Positions 1-8,434 of a stretch of 64,000 bases of DNA are shown piece after piece. Made by a program: the position numbers and the translations under genes. The DNA comes from DATFVJ01 sp963820395 (GTDB lineage: Bacteria; Actinomycetota; Actinomycetes; Streptosporangiales; Streptosporangiaceae). The notes below the pieces were generated by a model that had not been told where the DNA came from, ran no database searches, and saw only the letters and a list, made by a program, of their open reading frames with translations. Each line of letters opens with the position of its first letter. The stretch's first letter is position 1. The DNA lies in NCBI GenBank assembly GCA_963820395.1, contig CAWGAE010000028.1:1-64000 (forward strand), read 5' to 3'.

Positions 1-296
1 TAGCGGGCGCACACGCCTCACACGGTCGCGCCGCGCGGCAACCATGGATCATGGGTTCCGAACGGCTACCGCCGCGCGAACCACCAGCGGTCTGCGGGGA
101 TCCCGGGGGCCGCCCCACCGTATGACCAGCACGGCCCGGCCCGCAATGCCACGGGAACTTCGGCTTAACGGCTACCACGGATGCGCCACGGCCGCGTCGG
201 ATCTGGTTCACCAGCTGGCTTCCTCCGTCCGCGCATCCGCGGCTTGATCACTATCGTCAGCCGCGCCTGGCCGTCCGCCCGCGTCCTCGTCCGAGG
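1..296. other. no gene seen downstream of lgt
   Basis: No reading frame here has a plausible start, ribosome site and recognisable product. The short open frames on both strands are arginine/proline-rich out-of-frame translations of GC-rich DNA. I see no clear terminator hairpin with a T tract either. Confidence 0.5.
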
Positions 297-1202
297 TCAG
301 CGTGAGGCCTGCGGATCGCCCGCACCCGTGGCCAGCCTGGCCGGGGCAGCGGCTGTTCCCACCTGCCCCCCCGCCCCGGCGGGCACGGGCTGTTCGATGA
401 CGTCGGGGCCGACCTTGCCGCGGGTGCGGTAGAGGTAGATCACGCCGCTGGCGATGATGACGACCGCCATCCACTGATTGATCCGCAGGCCGAAGAAGTG
501 GTGCGCGAAGTCGATCCGCACTGACTCGATCATGAACCGGCCGACGCCGTACGCCGCGACGTAGAGGGCGAAGATACGGTCGCCGGTCAGCAGGAACCTG
601 CGCGCCGCCCAGATCAGCAGCAGCGCGACGCCCAGGTCCCATACCGACTCGTACAGGAAGGCCGGCTGGTAGGTGGCAATGTTCTCGAACCCGGCAACGC
701 GGTGCTGCGGCGAGATCTCCAGCGCCCAGGGCAGCGTGGACGGGCGGCCGTAAAGCTCCTGGTTGAACCAGTTACCCCAGCGGCCGACCGCCTGGGCGAG
801 GGCGATGCCGGGCGCGGCGGCGCCTGCTACGGGCGACAGCTTGACGCCGCCGCGGCGGCAGGCTATCCAGGCCCCCACCGCGCCGAGCGCGATCGCACCT
901 GGGATGCCGATGCCGCCATCCCAGATCTTGAACATGTTCCACGGATCCTTGCCCGCACCGAAGTACAGTTCGTAGTCCGTGATCACGTGGTAGATGCGGG
1001 CGCCGACCAAGCCGAATGGCACTGCCCAGGTAGCGACATCCAGGATCAGCCCAGGGCGGCCGCCGATCGCCTGGTAACGGCGCTCGGCCACCCAGACGGC
1101 CACGATGACGCCAGCGATGATGCAGAGCGCGTAGGCGCGTATGGGGACGGGTCCCAGATGCCACACGCCCTGGGACGGGCTGGGGATGAACGCGGTGGAC
1201 AT
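297..1202 (-). CDS. lgt: prolipoprotein diacylglyceryl transferase
   Basis: Transfers diacylglycerol from phosphatidylglycerol to the lipobox cysteine of prolipoproteins, the first lipoprotein-modification step, in the cytoplasmic membrane. The 301-residue product has the usual series of about seven hydrophobic segments. It carries the family signature RWGNWFNQELYG at about residues 141-152, the N-terminal GVWHLGPVPIRAYAL segment and a conserved GRFMIESVR stretch near residue 220. The charged, Ala/Gly-rich C-terminal tail after the last membrane segment is typical of actinomycetes. It follows trpA by about 50 bp in the same direction, an arrangement common in actinobacteria. Its pathway partner lspA is also in this window (24867-25772). 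Confidence 0.95.
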   Translation of the reverse strand: MSTAFIPSPSQGVWHLGPVPIRAYALCIIAGVIVAVWVAERRYQAIGGRPGLILDVATWAVPFGLVGARIYHVITDYELYFGAGKDPWNMFKIWDGGIGIPGAIALGAVGAWIACRRGGVKLSPVAGAAAPGIALAQAVGRWGNWFNQELYGRPSTLPWALEISPQHRVAGFENIATYQPAFLYESVWDLGVALLLIWAARRFLLTGDRIFALYVAAYGVGRFMIESVRIDFAHHFFGLRINQWMAVVIIASGVIYLYRTRGKVGPDVIEQPVPAGAGGQVGTAAAPARLATGAGDPQASR

Positions 1203-1250
1203 GGCCTTGGACGTTACCCGTTATCGCCGCCCGATGGCGCATCGTCAGGT

Positions 1251-2076
1251 CTAGCCGGCGTTTTCCACAGCATCGCGGCTGTCTGCGGCCCGCACCCCGC
1301 GGGCCAGGTCGGCGGCGAGGTCAGCCACGGCGGTCACACCGGCATCCGTGTCCGGAGCGCGGAGCAGGCACTGTACGAACGCGGAGCCGACGATGACCCC
1401 GTCAGCAACGTGCCACGCGCGCCGCCTGCGCCGCGTCCCTGATGCCAAGCCCGACCCCGACCGGCAGGGTTGTATGCGCCCGCACCCGCGCGACTAGTCC
1501 GGCCGCCGCCTCACTCACCGCGTCACGCGCGCCTGTCACCCCCATGACCGACGCCGCGTAGACAAACCCGCGGCATACCGAGGCCACCTTCGCCAGCCGG
1601 TCGCCGGTTGAGCTCGGCGCCACCACGAACACTGGATCGAGCCCGTAGGCGTCCGCGGCGCTGAGCCACGGGCCGGCCTCCTCTGGGTTGAGATCCGGCG
1701 TGATCATGCCGGACCCGCCGGCCGCGGCGAGGTCACGGGCGAAGGCGTCCACACCGTACCTGTCCACGGGATTCCAGTAGGTCATGACGAGCACGGGCAC
1801 GCCATCCGACGCCAGTGCACGCACGGTGTGGAGCACGTCGGCGATCCGCACGCCGGCGGTGAGGGCGCGGTGCACCGCCTCCTGGATGACCGGCCCGTCG
1901 ATCAGCGGATCGGTGTACGGCAGGCCAATCTCGATCATGTCGGCGCCGGCCTCGGCCATCGCGGTCGCCGCTGCGATGGCGCCCTCGACCGACGGGAAAC
2001 CGGCGGGCAGGTACCCGATCAGCGCGGCCCGTCCATCGGCGGCGGCCTTCTCGAAGACACCCGAAACCGCGCTCAT
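1251..2076 (-). CDS. trpA: tryptophan synthase alpha subunit, one frame break
   Basis: Cleaves indole-3-glycerol phosphate to indole and glyceraldehyde 3-phosphate; indole is channelled to TrpB. The start overlaps the trpB stop as ATGA. The frame opens with SGVFEKAAADGRAALIGYLPAG and shows the catalytic Glu context DMIEIGLPYTDPLIDGP. It is open to about 1405, then hits a stop. The missing C-terminus (ADGVIVGSAFVQCLLRAP onward) continues in another frame to a TAG at 1251. The distance 1251-2076 is a multiple of three plus one, so one extra base near 1405-1415 restores a product of about 274 residues, normal for TrpA. I read this as a sequence error because trpB and trpC are intact. Confidence 0.9.
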
Positions 2077-3437
2077 GGCCGGGCTCCTGCTGCCGCCGCC
2101 GTGCCCACCACCGCGTTCGCCGTGCCGCCCGCCACCGTATCCGCCGCATCGGCCGTGCCGCCTGCGGCCGAGTCCCCGGTCATGTGCAGCCAGCGCGCAG
2201 CCGTGTCTACGTCTTTGTCGCCCCGGCCGGACAGGTTCACCAGCAGGATCGCGTCCGGCCCGAACTCGGCGCCGATCTCAAGTGTCCCTGCGAGAGCGTG
2301 CGCGGACTCGAGTGCTGGGATTATCCCCTCGGTCCTGCACAGCAGCAGGAAGGCGTCCATCGCCTGCCGGTCGGTGACGGCGCGGTAGCTGGCACGGCCG
2401 GTATCACGCAGCCACGCGTGCTCCGGGCCCACTCCCGGGTAGTCCAGGCCCGCAGACACCGAGTGGGTTTCCAGCGTCTGGCCTTCGCTGTCTTGGAGCA
2501 GGTACGTGCGCATGCCATGGATGATCCCGGCCGATCCGCCGACGAGGGTCGCGGCGTGGTGGCCGGTCTGCACGCCGTCGCCGCCCGCCTCGCAGCCGAT
2601 TAGCCGGACACCGGCGTCGGGGATGAAGGCGTAGAACGCGCCGATGGCGTTGGAACCGCCACCCACACAGGCGACCACCGCGTCGGGCAGTCGCCCGGTC
2701 AGTTCGAGCACCTGGCGGCGTGCCTCGTCGCCGATCACCCGCTGGAAGTCGCGCACCATGACCGGGAACGGATGCGGGCCCATGACGGAGCCGATGCAGT
2801 AGTGGGTGTACGGGGCCGTCGTCACCCAGTCCCTGAACGCCTCGTTGATGGCGTCCTTCAGGGTCGCGCTGCCGATCCGCACGGGGACGACCTCAGCGCC
2901 GAGCATCTGCATCCTCACGACGTTCAGCGCCTGCCGCCTCGTGTCCACCTCGCCCATGTAGACCACGCACTCAAGACCGAGGAGCGCGCAAGCGGTGGCG
3001 GTCGCGACGCCGTGCTGGCCCGCGCCGGTTTCCGCGATCATGCGGCTCTTGCCCATCCTGCGGGCGAGAAGAGCCTGCCCGAGCACATTGTTGATCTTGT
3101 GCGAGCCGGTGTGCGCGAGATCCTCACGCTTCAGCAGGACCTGGCAGCCGCCGGCGTGAGCGGCGAATCGCGGCGCCTCGGTGAGCGGAGTCGGCCTGCC
3201 CGCGTAGGTGCGCAGGAGATGATCAAGCTCGGCCTGGAACCGCTGGTCCGCCTTCGCGTCACGGTAGGCGGCGGCTAGCTCGTCGAGTACGGGTATCAGC
3301 GCCTCGGGCGCGAAGCGCCCGCCATAGGGCCCGAAGTGACCCGTCCCATCAGGCACCGCGTCCAGCGCCGCGCGGTCCAGCGGCTGCCGCGGCGGGCCCG
3401 GCCGCCGCACTCTTGATCCGTCATCCGCGGTCACCAC
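2073..3437 (-). CDS. trpB: tryptophan synthase beta subunit
   Basis: PLP enzyme joining indole and serine to make tryptophan. The PLP lysine lies in HTGSHKINN (about residue 114), the phosphate-binding loop is GGGSNAIG, and the start of the conserved region is GHFGPYGGRFAPE. At 454 residues it exceeds the usual length of about 400: there are some 30 extra N-terminal residues and an Ala/Gly-rich, repeat-like tail of about 35 residues after the conserved ARWLHM end. The GTG start at 3437 overlaps the trpC end by 17 bp; another GTG lies one codon on. It is translationally coupled to trpA by an ATGA overlap. Confidence 0.95.
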   Translation of the reverse strand: MVTADDGSRVRRPGPPRQPLDRAALDAVPDGTGHFGPYGGRFAPEALIPVLDELAAAYRDAKADQRFQAELDHLLRTYAGRPTPLTEAPRFAAHAGGCQVLLKREDLAHTGSHKINNVLGQALLARRMGKSRMIAETGAGQHGVATATACALLGLECVVYMGEVDTRRQALNVVRMQMLGAEVVPVRIGSATLKDAINEAFRDWVTTAPYTHYCIGSVMGPHPFPVMVRDFQRVIGDEARRQVLELTGRLPDAVVACVGGGSNAIGAFYAFIPDAGVRLIGCEAGGDGVQTGHHAATLVGGSAGIIHGMRTYLLQDSEGQTLETHSVSAGLDYPGVGPEHAWLRDTGRASYRAVTDRQAMDAFLLLCRTEGIIPALESAHALAGTLEIGAEFGPDAILLVNLSGRGDKDVDTAARWLHMTGDSAAGGTADAADTVAGGTANAVVGTAAAAGARP

Positions 3438-4230
3438 GCAGCGCCGGGTGAGAACCCGCCGTCACCAGGTCGGCCACCGCACTGCGCGGGTCCTTGCCTG
3501 TGACCAGGCTCTCGCCGACAAGCACCGCGTCGGCGCCAGCCGCGGCGTAAGCGAGCAGGTCGTGCGGTCCGCGCACGCCCGATTCCGCGACCTTCACGAC
3601 GGAGTCGGGGATCAGCGGCGCGAAGCGCGCGAAGATCGTGCGATCGACCTCGAGCGTGGCCAGGTTCCGCGCATTGACGCCAATGACCTTCGCGCCTGCG
3701 TCAACGGCGCGCCTGGTCTCCTCCGCGGTGTGCGCCTCGACCAGCGGTAGCAGGCCGATGGACTCGGCCCGCTCGACGAGGGAGATCAGCGCGTTCTGGT
3801 CGAGCGCCGCGACGATGAGCAGTGCCATGTCGGCACCGTGCGCGCGCGCCTCCCAGAGCTGGTATGAGCTGATGATGAAGTCCTTGCGCAGCACGGGTAC
3901 CTCGACGGAGCCGCGCACGGCGGCCAGGTCTGCCAGGCTGCCGCCGAATCTGCGCGGCTCAGTGAGCACGCTGATGATCCGCGCTCCCCCGCCCGCGTAA
4001 TCACGGGCAAGCGCCGCCGGATCCGCGATCGCCGCGAGTTCGCCCTTGGACGGGCTCGCTCGTTTCACCTCGGCGATCACTGCGACATCGTCGCCATTGA
4101 GAGCGGCCAGCGCATTCCGCGTCGACGGTGCATCGCGGGCCATCTCCTTCAGGAGATCCAGACTGGTGCGCCGCTGCCGCTCGGCGAGATCCGCACGCAC
4201 ACAGGCCAGAATCTCGTCCAGAACGCTCAC
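3421..4230 (-). CDS. trpC: indole-3-glycerol phosphate synthase
   Basis: Closes the ring of CdRP to form indole-3-glycerol phosphate, the substrate of TrpA. It is a TIM barrel of 269 residues with the substrate-binding KRASPSKG (residues 56-63), VLRKDFI, GVNARNL and VAESGV motifs. I chose the GTG at 4230 (VSVLDEIL) because it matches family N-termini and has a GGAGG-like site about 10 bases upstream; the longer open frame to 4413 adds only arginine-rich sequence. No trpF or trpD is nearby, and PriA (12430-13152) probably supplies the TrpF step. About 210 bp without a gene separate it from the next upstream gene. Confidence 0.93.
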   Translation of the reverse strand: MSVLDEILACVRADLAERQRRTSLDLLKEMARDAPSTRNALAALNGDDVAVIAEVKRASPSKGELAAIADPAALARDYAGGGARIISVLTEPRRFGGSLADLAAVRGSVEVPVLRKDFIISSYQLWEARAHGADMALLIVAALDQNALISLVERAESIGLLPLVEAHTAEETRRAVDAGAKVIGVNARNLATLEVDRTIFARFAPLIPDSVVKVAESGVRGPHDLLAYAAAGADAVLVGESLVTGKDPRSAVADLVTAGSHPALRGDRG

Positions 4231-4443
4231 GCCGATACGGGCCCCCTCCGGTCGGTTGCCATGCGCCCCGATGCTATCTGGACGGCCGGCCCGCCGATAC
4301 TCCGGCCCCGGCGCGAGGCCGGCGACGGGGAGGTGCCACGGGCCGGTGCGGCGGCACACCACGGGGCACGCGGACCGCACGGCGCGTCGCGACCGGTCAC
4401 GAGGCTGACGCAACCGGTCACGATGCTTGCTCGCATAAATGAT

Positions 4444-4893
4444 TCAGCCGACCGCCGGGTTCCTGGACTTCAGGAGGTAGAAGATCACGAAGACGAGGCC
4501 GAGCACGTCCAGCACGGTCGCGACGATGGCCCAGGTACGTGCCTTCTTTGACGCTTCGCGGGCACCCTGCTGATCTCCCGCCTGCCATCTGGGTATGACC
4601 TGGCGCGCGAAGTGCGTAGACGCAAGGCCGCTCGGGACGCCGCCGATCAGGCAGAACAGCAGTCCGCCAACGACGGCGATGATTCCCCAGGGCAGATATG
4701 TCGGCGGCGGCTCGTCACCATACGAGCCGAGCGGGGCGCCGTAACCCTGCGGCTGCGCTCCCGGGTGGTCCGGTGGCGCGCCATAACCCTGCGGAGATCT
4801 GGCCGGTGCCCAGTATAAGCGCCCATATTCACCTTGCGACTCCTGGCCAGCGCGGCCCTCGCCGGTGCTGTCAGGCGAATTCCCGTAGCTCAT
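4444..4893 (-). CDS. CD225/dispanin-family small membrane protein
   Basis: The 149-residue product has a Gly/Pro/Tyr-rich cytoplasmic N-terminus with two near-identical PQGYGAP units. Two membrane helices follow (about residues 70-95 and 118-140), separated by the family-type loop with RWQAGDQQGAREASKKAR. That layout and loop are characteristic of CD225/dispanin proteins, which in actinobacteria are common small membrane proteins of unknown role. The ATG at 4893 is chosen over the open frame to 5028, which is low-quality sequence. It lies between the response regulator and trpC. Membership of the trp transcription unit is possible, but a 210-bp gap separates it from trpC. Confidence 0.75.
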   Translation of the reverse strand: MSYGNSPDSTGEGRAGQESQGEYGRLYWAPARSPQGYGAPPDHPGAQPQGYGAPLGSYGDEPPPTYLPWGIIAVVGGLLFCLIGGVPSGLASTHFARQVIPRWQAGDQQGAREASKKARTWAIVATVLDVLGLVFVIFYLLKSRNPAVG

Positions 4894-5038
4894 AACCGCG
4901 CAGCGTAACGCAACCGGGGCAGGATGCACAGCGCGCATGCCCCCAGGCTCAGCTACCGCCCACCGGGCCAAGCACGTGCCCGATTGGCAGGTTGGGTACC
5001 AGCGCGCCGCCAGTCCGCGGGAGGTCACCCTGCCACCT

Positions 5039-5139
5039 CACACTGGGCATTCACACTGGGCATTCACACTGGACATTCACACTGGACATTCACACTGGCA
5101 TCACACGGGCATTCACACTGGGCATTTCCACACGGGCAT
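5039..5139. repeat. 13-bp tandem repeat array
   Basis: About four clean copies of the 13-bp unit cacactgggcatt (two with an a for g change) run from 5039 to 5090, followed by three shorter, diverged copies to about 5139. The array covers the 3' end of the response-regulator gene on the other strand. It encodes that protein's Cys-rich tail and supplies its stop codon. Confidence 0.9.
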
Positions 5140-5861
5140 GCCAGCGGAGCGGGCGCCTCGGCCGCGTACCCGACGCCCCGCACCGTGCGGATCGGGCTGT
5201 GCGTGCCGAGCTTGGCGCGCAGTTGCACGACATGCACGTCGACGGCCCTCGCGCCGGCCGTGGCAGCGGCGCCCCGGGCCACTCCGAGCAACTGCTGCCT
5301 GCTGAACACCCGGCCCGCGTTGCCGACAAGGAACGCCAGGAGCGCGAATTCCGTCGTGGTCAGGCAGATGTCGGCCCCGGCCACGCTTACCCGCCGTGCC
5401 CCGGCATCGAGGATCAGCGCACCCAGTGCGTGGGTGCCCGCGGGAACGCGCCCGGCGGCGGCGCCTGGCGTCACATCTGGTGACTGGCGCATCGCGGCAC
5501 GGACGCGCGCGACGAGAACCCGAGGGCTGAAGGGGCGGGTGAGGCAGCGCCGGTCGCCCTCTCCCGCGACCCCGACGTGGCGCGGCCGCAGCCCGCCCGG
5601 GCCTTCGAGGCAGATCAGCTCCGTCACGCCGGGGTGGCCGCGCAAAGGGAGCCTGCGGCGGACCACACCGGGGGTGAGCCCGGGCATCGTCAGGTCGAGG
5701 ATCACCACGGCCGGCGGGCCGCCGCGCAGCGCGGCCGCCGCATCGGCCGGCGTACCCGCGACGCGCACCATCAGGCCGTCCCGTTCCAGGTACCTACGGG
5801 CAAGCTCGGCGACCGCGGCCTCGTGCTCGACGACGAGCACCAGGCCTGCCGTCCCCGTCAT
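5064..5861 (-). CDS. OmpR/PhoB-type response regulator with atypical receiver
   Basis: The 265-residue protein has an N-terminal receiver-like domain (residues 7-120) and a C-terminal winged helix (about 150-235: LTTTEFALLAFL, FSRQQLLG, VDVHVVQLRAKLG, RTVRGVGY). The phospho-acceptor aspartate is present (D56 in ILDLTMPG). The acidic pair that binds Mg2+ reads E12-H13 instead of D-D, and the invariant lysine is R109 (TRPFSP). Phosphorylation may therefore be weak or absent. The last 25 residues hold six cysteines and are encoded by the 13-bp repeats. Its ATG overlaps the stop of the upstream 4-TM protein, and no histidine kinase is adjacent. Target genes are unknown; the trp genes downstream are a guess. 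Confidence 0.8.
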   Translation of the reverse strand: MTGTAGLVLVVEHEAAVAELARRYLERDGLMVRVAGTPADAAAALRGGPPAVVILDLTMPGLTPGVVRRRLPLRGHPGVTELICLEGPGGLRPRHVGVAGEGDRRCLTRPFSPRVLVARVRAAMRQSPDVTPGAAAGRVPAGTHALGALILDAGARRVSVAGADICLTTTEFALLAFLVGNAGRVFSRQQLLGVARGAAATAGARAVDVHVVQLRAKLGTHSPIRTVRGVGYAAEAPAPLACPCGNAQCECPCDASVNVQCECPV

Positions 5862-6355
5862 CGCCCGGTGGACTCACCGAGCGCTCCGCCAGCAGGGTCG
5901 CGGATCGGCGACGTGCCGGGCACTCCCCGCCCGGCGGGCCCGTCGCCGCGCGCCATGTCGGATGGCTCCGCGGCCGATGGCATCGCACCGTAGGCGCGGA
6001 CGACGGATGGATGGAGCAGCGCCGCCGCGATCACGATGGCGAAGAGCGTGCCGCCCACGTAGCGCTCGAAAAGGAAGCGGTAGAGGCCGAACACGATCAG
6101 GGCGGTCTCAAATCCAAGCACGACGGTGCGCGCCACATGCGTGCCCGTATGCGCAAGCGCGGCGAGCACGCACAGCGCCGCGACGAGCATCAGCGTCGTC
6201 ACGACGACCGACGTGCTCCTGCGGCTGAACAGCAGGCTGACCGCGGCAGCGGCACCTGCCTGTGCGAGCAGCAACCTGGTGATCAGGCGTATATGTTCGC
6301 GCGCCGACCCGGCCACGCGAGACGGAGCTCGCCGCAGCGACCCTCTCCTGTTCAC
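5858..6355 (-). CDS. small 4-TM membrane protein of unknown function
   Basis: The 165-residue product has four predicted membrane helices in its first two thirds: LITRLLLAQAGAAAAVSLLF, VVVTTLMLVAALCVLAALA, TVVLGFETALIVFGLYRFLF and VGGTLFAIVIAAALLHP. A Gly/Pro-rich tail follows. I recognise no family. I chose the GTG at 6355 because GGAGG lies five bases upstream; an ATG at 6430 would add 25 residues and start 32 bp after the previous gene. The stop overlaps the start of the response regulator (ATGA), so the two are co-translated and may act together, for example as a membrane input for the regulator. That pairing is inference. Confidence 0.65.
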   Translation of the reverse strand: MNRRGSLRRAPSRVAGSAREHIRLITRLLLAQAGAAAAVSLLFSRRSTSVVVTTLMLVAALCVLAALAHTGTHVARTVVLGFETALIVFGLYRFLFERYVGGTLFAIVIAAALLHPSVVRAYGAMPSAAEPSDMARGDGPAGRGVPGTSPIRDPAGGALGESTGR

Positions 6356-6461
6356 GCTCACCTCCGCACCAGGCCCGACCCTGACGGCCGCCAGGGCATG
6401 CCCGCCTCGCAGCAGACGACCGCGTTCCATATTCAGCGTAACTCCGCATGCCGAAATGACC

Positions 6462-7066
6462 TCATTGACGCCCACGTGGCACCGTCGGATCGGCGCCCCT
6501 GTCGAGCGCGTCCCAGGCCGCAGCCGGGTCGCCCGTGGCCTGCGGCGGCCCACCAGGACGGTCATATTTGCCTGACATGCCTGGCCATCGGGTCCCGCGC
6601 CACGCAGCCAGCATCCCCGCAGCGACGATGAGCAGGCCGCCCACAGCCGCGGCCGCCCACCACGGGAACAGCGCCATCGTCAGGCGCGGCGCACCGGCCG
6701 TCGCCAGCGAGCGGGCGGCTGCGGCCGCCGCCACGTGCGCGGGCCTGACCGACATCGTGGCAGGGACCGCGATGAGCATGCCAAGCAAGGCAAGCAGCAT
6801 GCCGACCACGCGCCTGACCACGCCGCGCGTGGCAATGACGGCGGCGAGGCAGGCGAGCGCCGCGAGCCCGAGCGCGTTCGCGGCGGGCAACAGTTCGTGC
6901 CCAGTCACGGTGATGCTGGACGTCGGCAGCGGCGGCGGCGCGGCGCGAAAGACGCACGCGCCCATGGCTGCTGCACGGCGAGCAGCACGATCCCCGCGCC
7001 CGCCGCGCCGACGGCGAGCGCAAGGCTAAGCTCGCGGCGCGCCAGGTTCGGGGCGGGCGGCGGCAT
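6462..7066 (-). CDS. Trp operon-associated membrane protein (TIGR02234-like), one frame break
   Basis: The conserved features are an RREL start, a PWAR motif, ITVTGHEL, two central hydrophobic helices (ALGLAALACLAAVIATRG, VGMLLALLGMLIAVPA) and a late helix (WWAAAAVGGLLIVAAGMLAA). These match the membrane protein usually found between trpE and trpC in actinobacteria; its function is unknown. The first 37 residues (ATG at 7066, four bases after the hisI stop) are in one frame and the rest in another. The shift lies in a CG run around 6940-6965, with two extra bases or one missing. The repaired product is about 200 residues. No trpE lies between it and hisI. Confidence 0.8.
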
Positions 7067-7070
7067 CGCG

Positions 7071-7436
7071 TCACCCAGGCGCCGGGCGCTCACCGGCGAC
7101 CGCGTCAAGGTTCCCCACTTCGAAGCAGGTCCTGTTCCCCGTGTGGCACGCCGGGCCCACCTGGTCGACCTGGACGAGCACGGCATCACCATCACAGTCC
7201 AGCGCGACTGACTTGACCAGCTGCAGGTGACCGGAGGTCTCCCCCTTCACCCAGTACTCGCTGCGGCTGCGCGACCAGTAGGTGCACCGCCCGGTGGTGA
7301 GGGTCCGGTGCAGCGCCTCGTCGTCCATCCACGCCAGCATCAGCACCTCACCGGTGTCGTACTGCTGGGCGATGGCCGCGAACAGCCCATGCTCGTCGCG
7401 CTTGAGCCTGGCGGCAATCCCCGGGTCCAGCATCAC
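7071..7436 (-). CDS. hisI: phosphoribosyl-AMP cyclohydrolase
   Basis: Opens the adenine ring of phosphoribosyl-AMP, the third step of histidine synthesis. The 121-residue product is a stand-alone cyclohydrolase, not fused to HisE. The signature runs from VLMLAWMDDEAL through TYWSRSRSEYWVKGETSG. Metal-binding cysteines sit in DCDGD, ACHTG and RTCF. It is the first gene of the minus-strand run that continues into the trp genes. A 237-bp divergent gap separates it from the TIGR03085 gene; that gap holds no recognisable gene and probably both promoters. Confidence 0.95.
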   Translation of the reverse strand: MMLDPGIAARLKRDEHGLFAAIAQQYDTGEVLMLAWMDDEALHRTLTTGRCTYWSRSRSEYWVKGETSGHLQLVKSVALDCDGDAVLVQVDQVGPACHTGNRTCFEVGNLDAVAGERPAPG

Positions 7437-7673
7437 GGCTTGCTCCTACTCCTAACTCCCGCGCTCTTTCTCGCGCGCTCTTCTCCGCGCTCTTGCCATC
7501 GCGCTCCAGCCAGCCCTCTGCCTGAGCGCACTGCCTCTGCGCTGCCATTACCTCGGGAGCGCGGGCGGCCAGTGGCCTGCCCGCCGCCCCGCCTCGTTCC
7601 ATTCATCCTCCCAGCAGAACCGGCCCGTGTACGCATTGACTCCCGTCACCGCCGACCCGGCTAAGATCACCGT

Positions 7674-8309
7674 GTGAGTTTCTCCCGCGATGAACGGGAT
7701 GCGCTGTGCGGGCTGCTCAGCGAAAAGGGACCGCACGCGCCGACGCTCTGCGAAGGCTGGGCGACCCGCGACCTCGCAGCCCATCTGGTGCTGCGTGAGC
7801 ACCGCCCGGACGCCGCGATCGGGATCCTCGGCGGCCCGTTCGCCGGCTACACCGCCCACGTCCAGCACAATATCGCGCAGCAGCATGACTACCCGCGGCT
7901 GATTGAAATGATCCGGCAGGGCCCACCGCGGCTTTCCGTCTTCGGGATCCCGGGCATGGACGAGCGTGCCAATGCGGTCGAGTACTTCGTGCACCACGAG
8001 GATGTGCGCCGCGCGGCGCCCGGCTGGGAGCCGCGGCGGCTCGACCCGGCCACGGAGGACATGCTGTGGCACAGGCTCGGCATGGCCAGGATGCTGCTGC
8101 GCAAGGCACCCTGTGGCGTCGTGCTGCGGGCCGAATCACCGCAGGCACGGGCGATCACGGCGAAGCGGGGGACGCCGGCGGTGACCGTCACAGGTACGCC
8201 GGGTGAACTGACGCTCTGGGCTCTCGGCCGCACCTCGGCCGCACGGGTACGCCTGGACGGCGACCCCGACGCCATGACCCGGCTGGGCCGGGCCCGCTGG
8301 CGACTGTGA
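7674..8309 (+). CDS. TIGR03085-type metal-binding protein (DinB/MDMPI fold)
   Basis: The 211-residue protein belongs to the mycothiol-dependent maleylpyruvate isomerase/DinB-like superfamily. The N-terminal metal-binding pattern is SRDERDALCGLL, then LCEGWATRDLAAHLVLREHRP, then a second histidine motif FVHHEDVRRA near residue 105. The family is widespread in actinobacteria beside hisI, but its reaction is not known. The GTG start at 7674 gives MSFSRDER; another GTG two bases earlier is out of frame. The stop codon lies inside a 14-bp perfect inverted repeat (8299-8344). Confidence 0.85.
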   Translation: MSFSRDERDALCGLLSEKGPHAPTLCEGWATRDLAAHLVLREHRPDAAIGILGGPFAGYTAHVQHNIAQQHDYPRLIEMIRQGPPRLSVFGIPGMDERANAVEYFVHHEDVRRAAPGWEPRRLDPATEDMLWHRLGMARMLLRKAPCGVVLRAESPQARAITAKRGTPAVTVTGTPGELTLWALGRTSAARVRLDGDPDAMTRLGRARWRL

Positions 8310-8344
8310 CTCGTTTGGCCGGGGGAACGGGAGTCACAGTCGCC
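8299..8344 (+). terminator. inverted repeat over the TIGR03085 stop, terminator-like
   Basis: A perfect 14-bp stem, ggcgactgtgactc at 8299-8312 and its complement at 8331-8344, encloses an 18-base loop. The stem includes the stop codon of the upstream gene. There is no T tract, which is usual for actinobacterial terminators. It separates the TIGR03085 gene from the methyltransferase. Confidence 0.6.
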
Positions 8345-8434
8345 GGGCGGCCAGTCAACAATGGCCGCGAAGCCGACGAACCGGGGGACTACGCTGAGGC
8401 GTGAGCCCACGACGCCGCGGACGGCAGGAAAGGC

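Noticed and set aside
4924..6228. 434-codon plus-strand open frame opposite the response regulator
   Set aside because: It is Arg/Ser/Pro-rich, starts in the 13-bp repeats and matches no family, while the other strand encodes recognisable receiver and winged-helix motifs.
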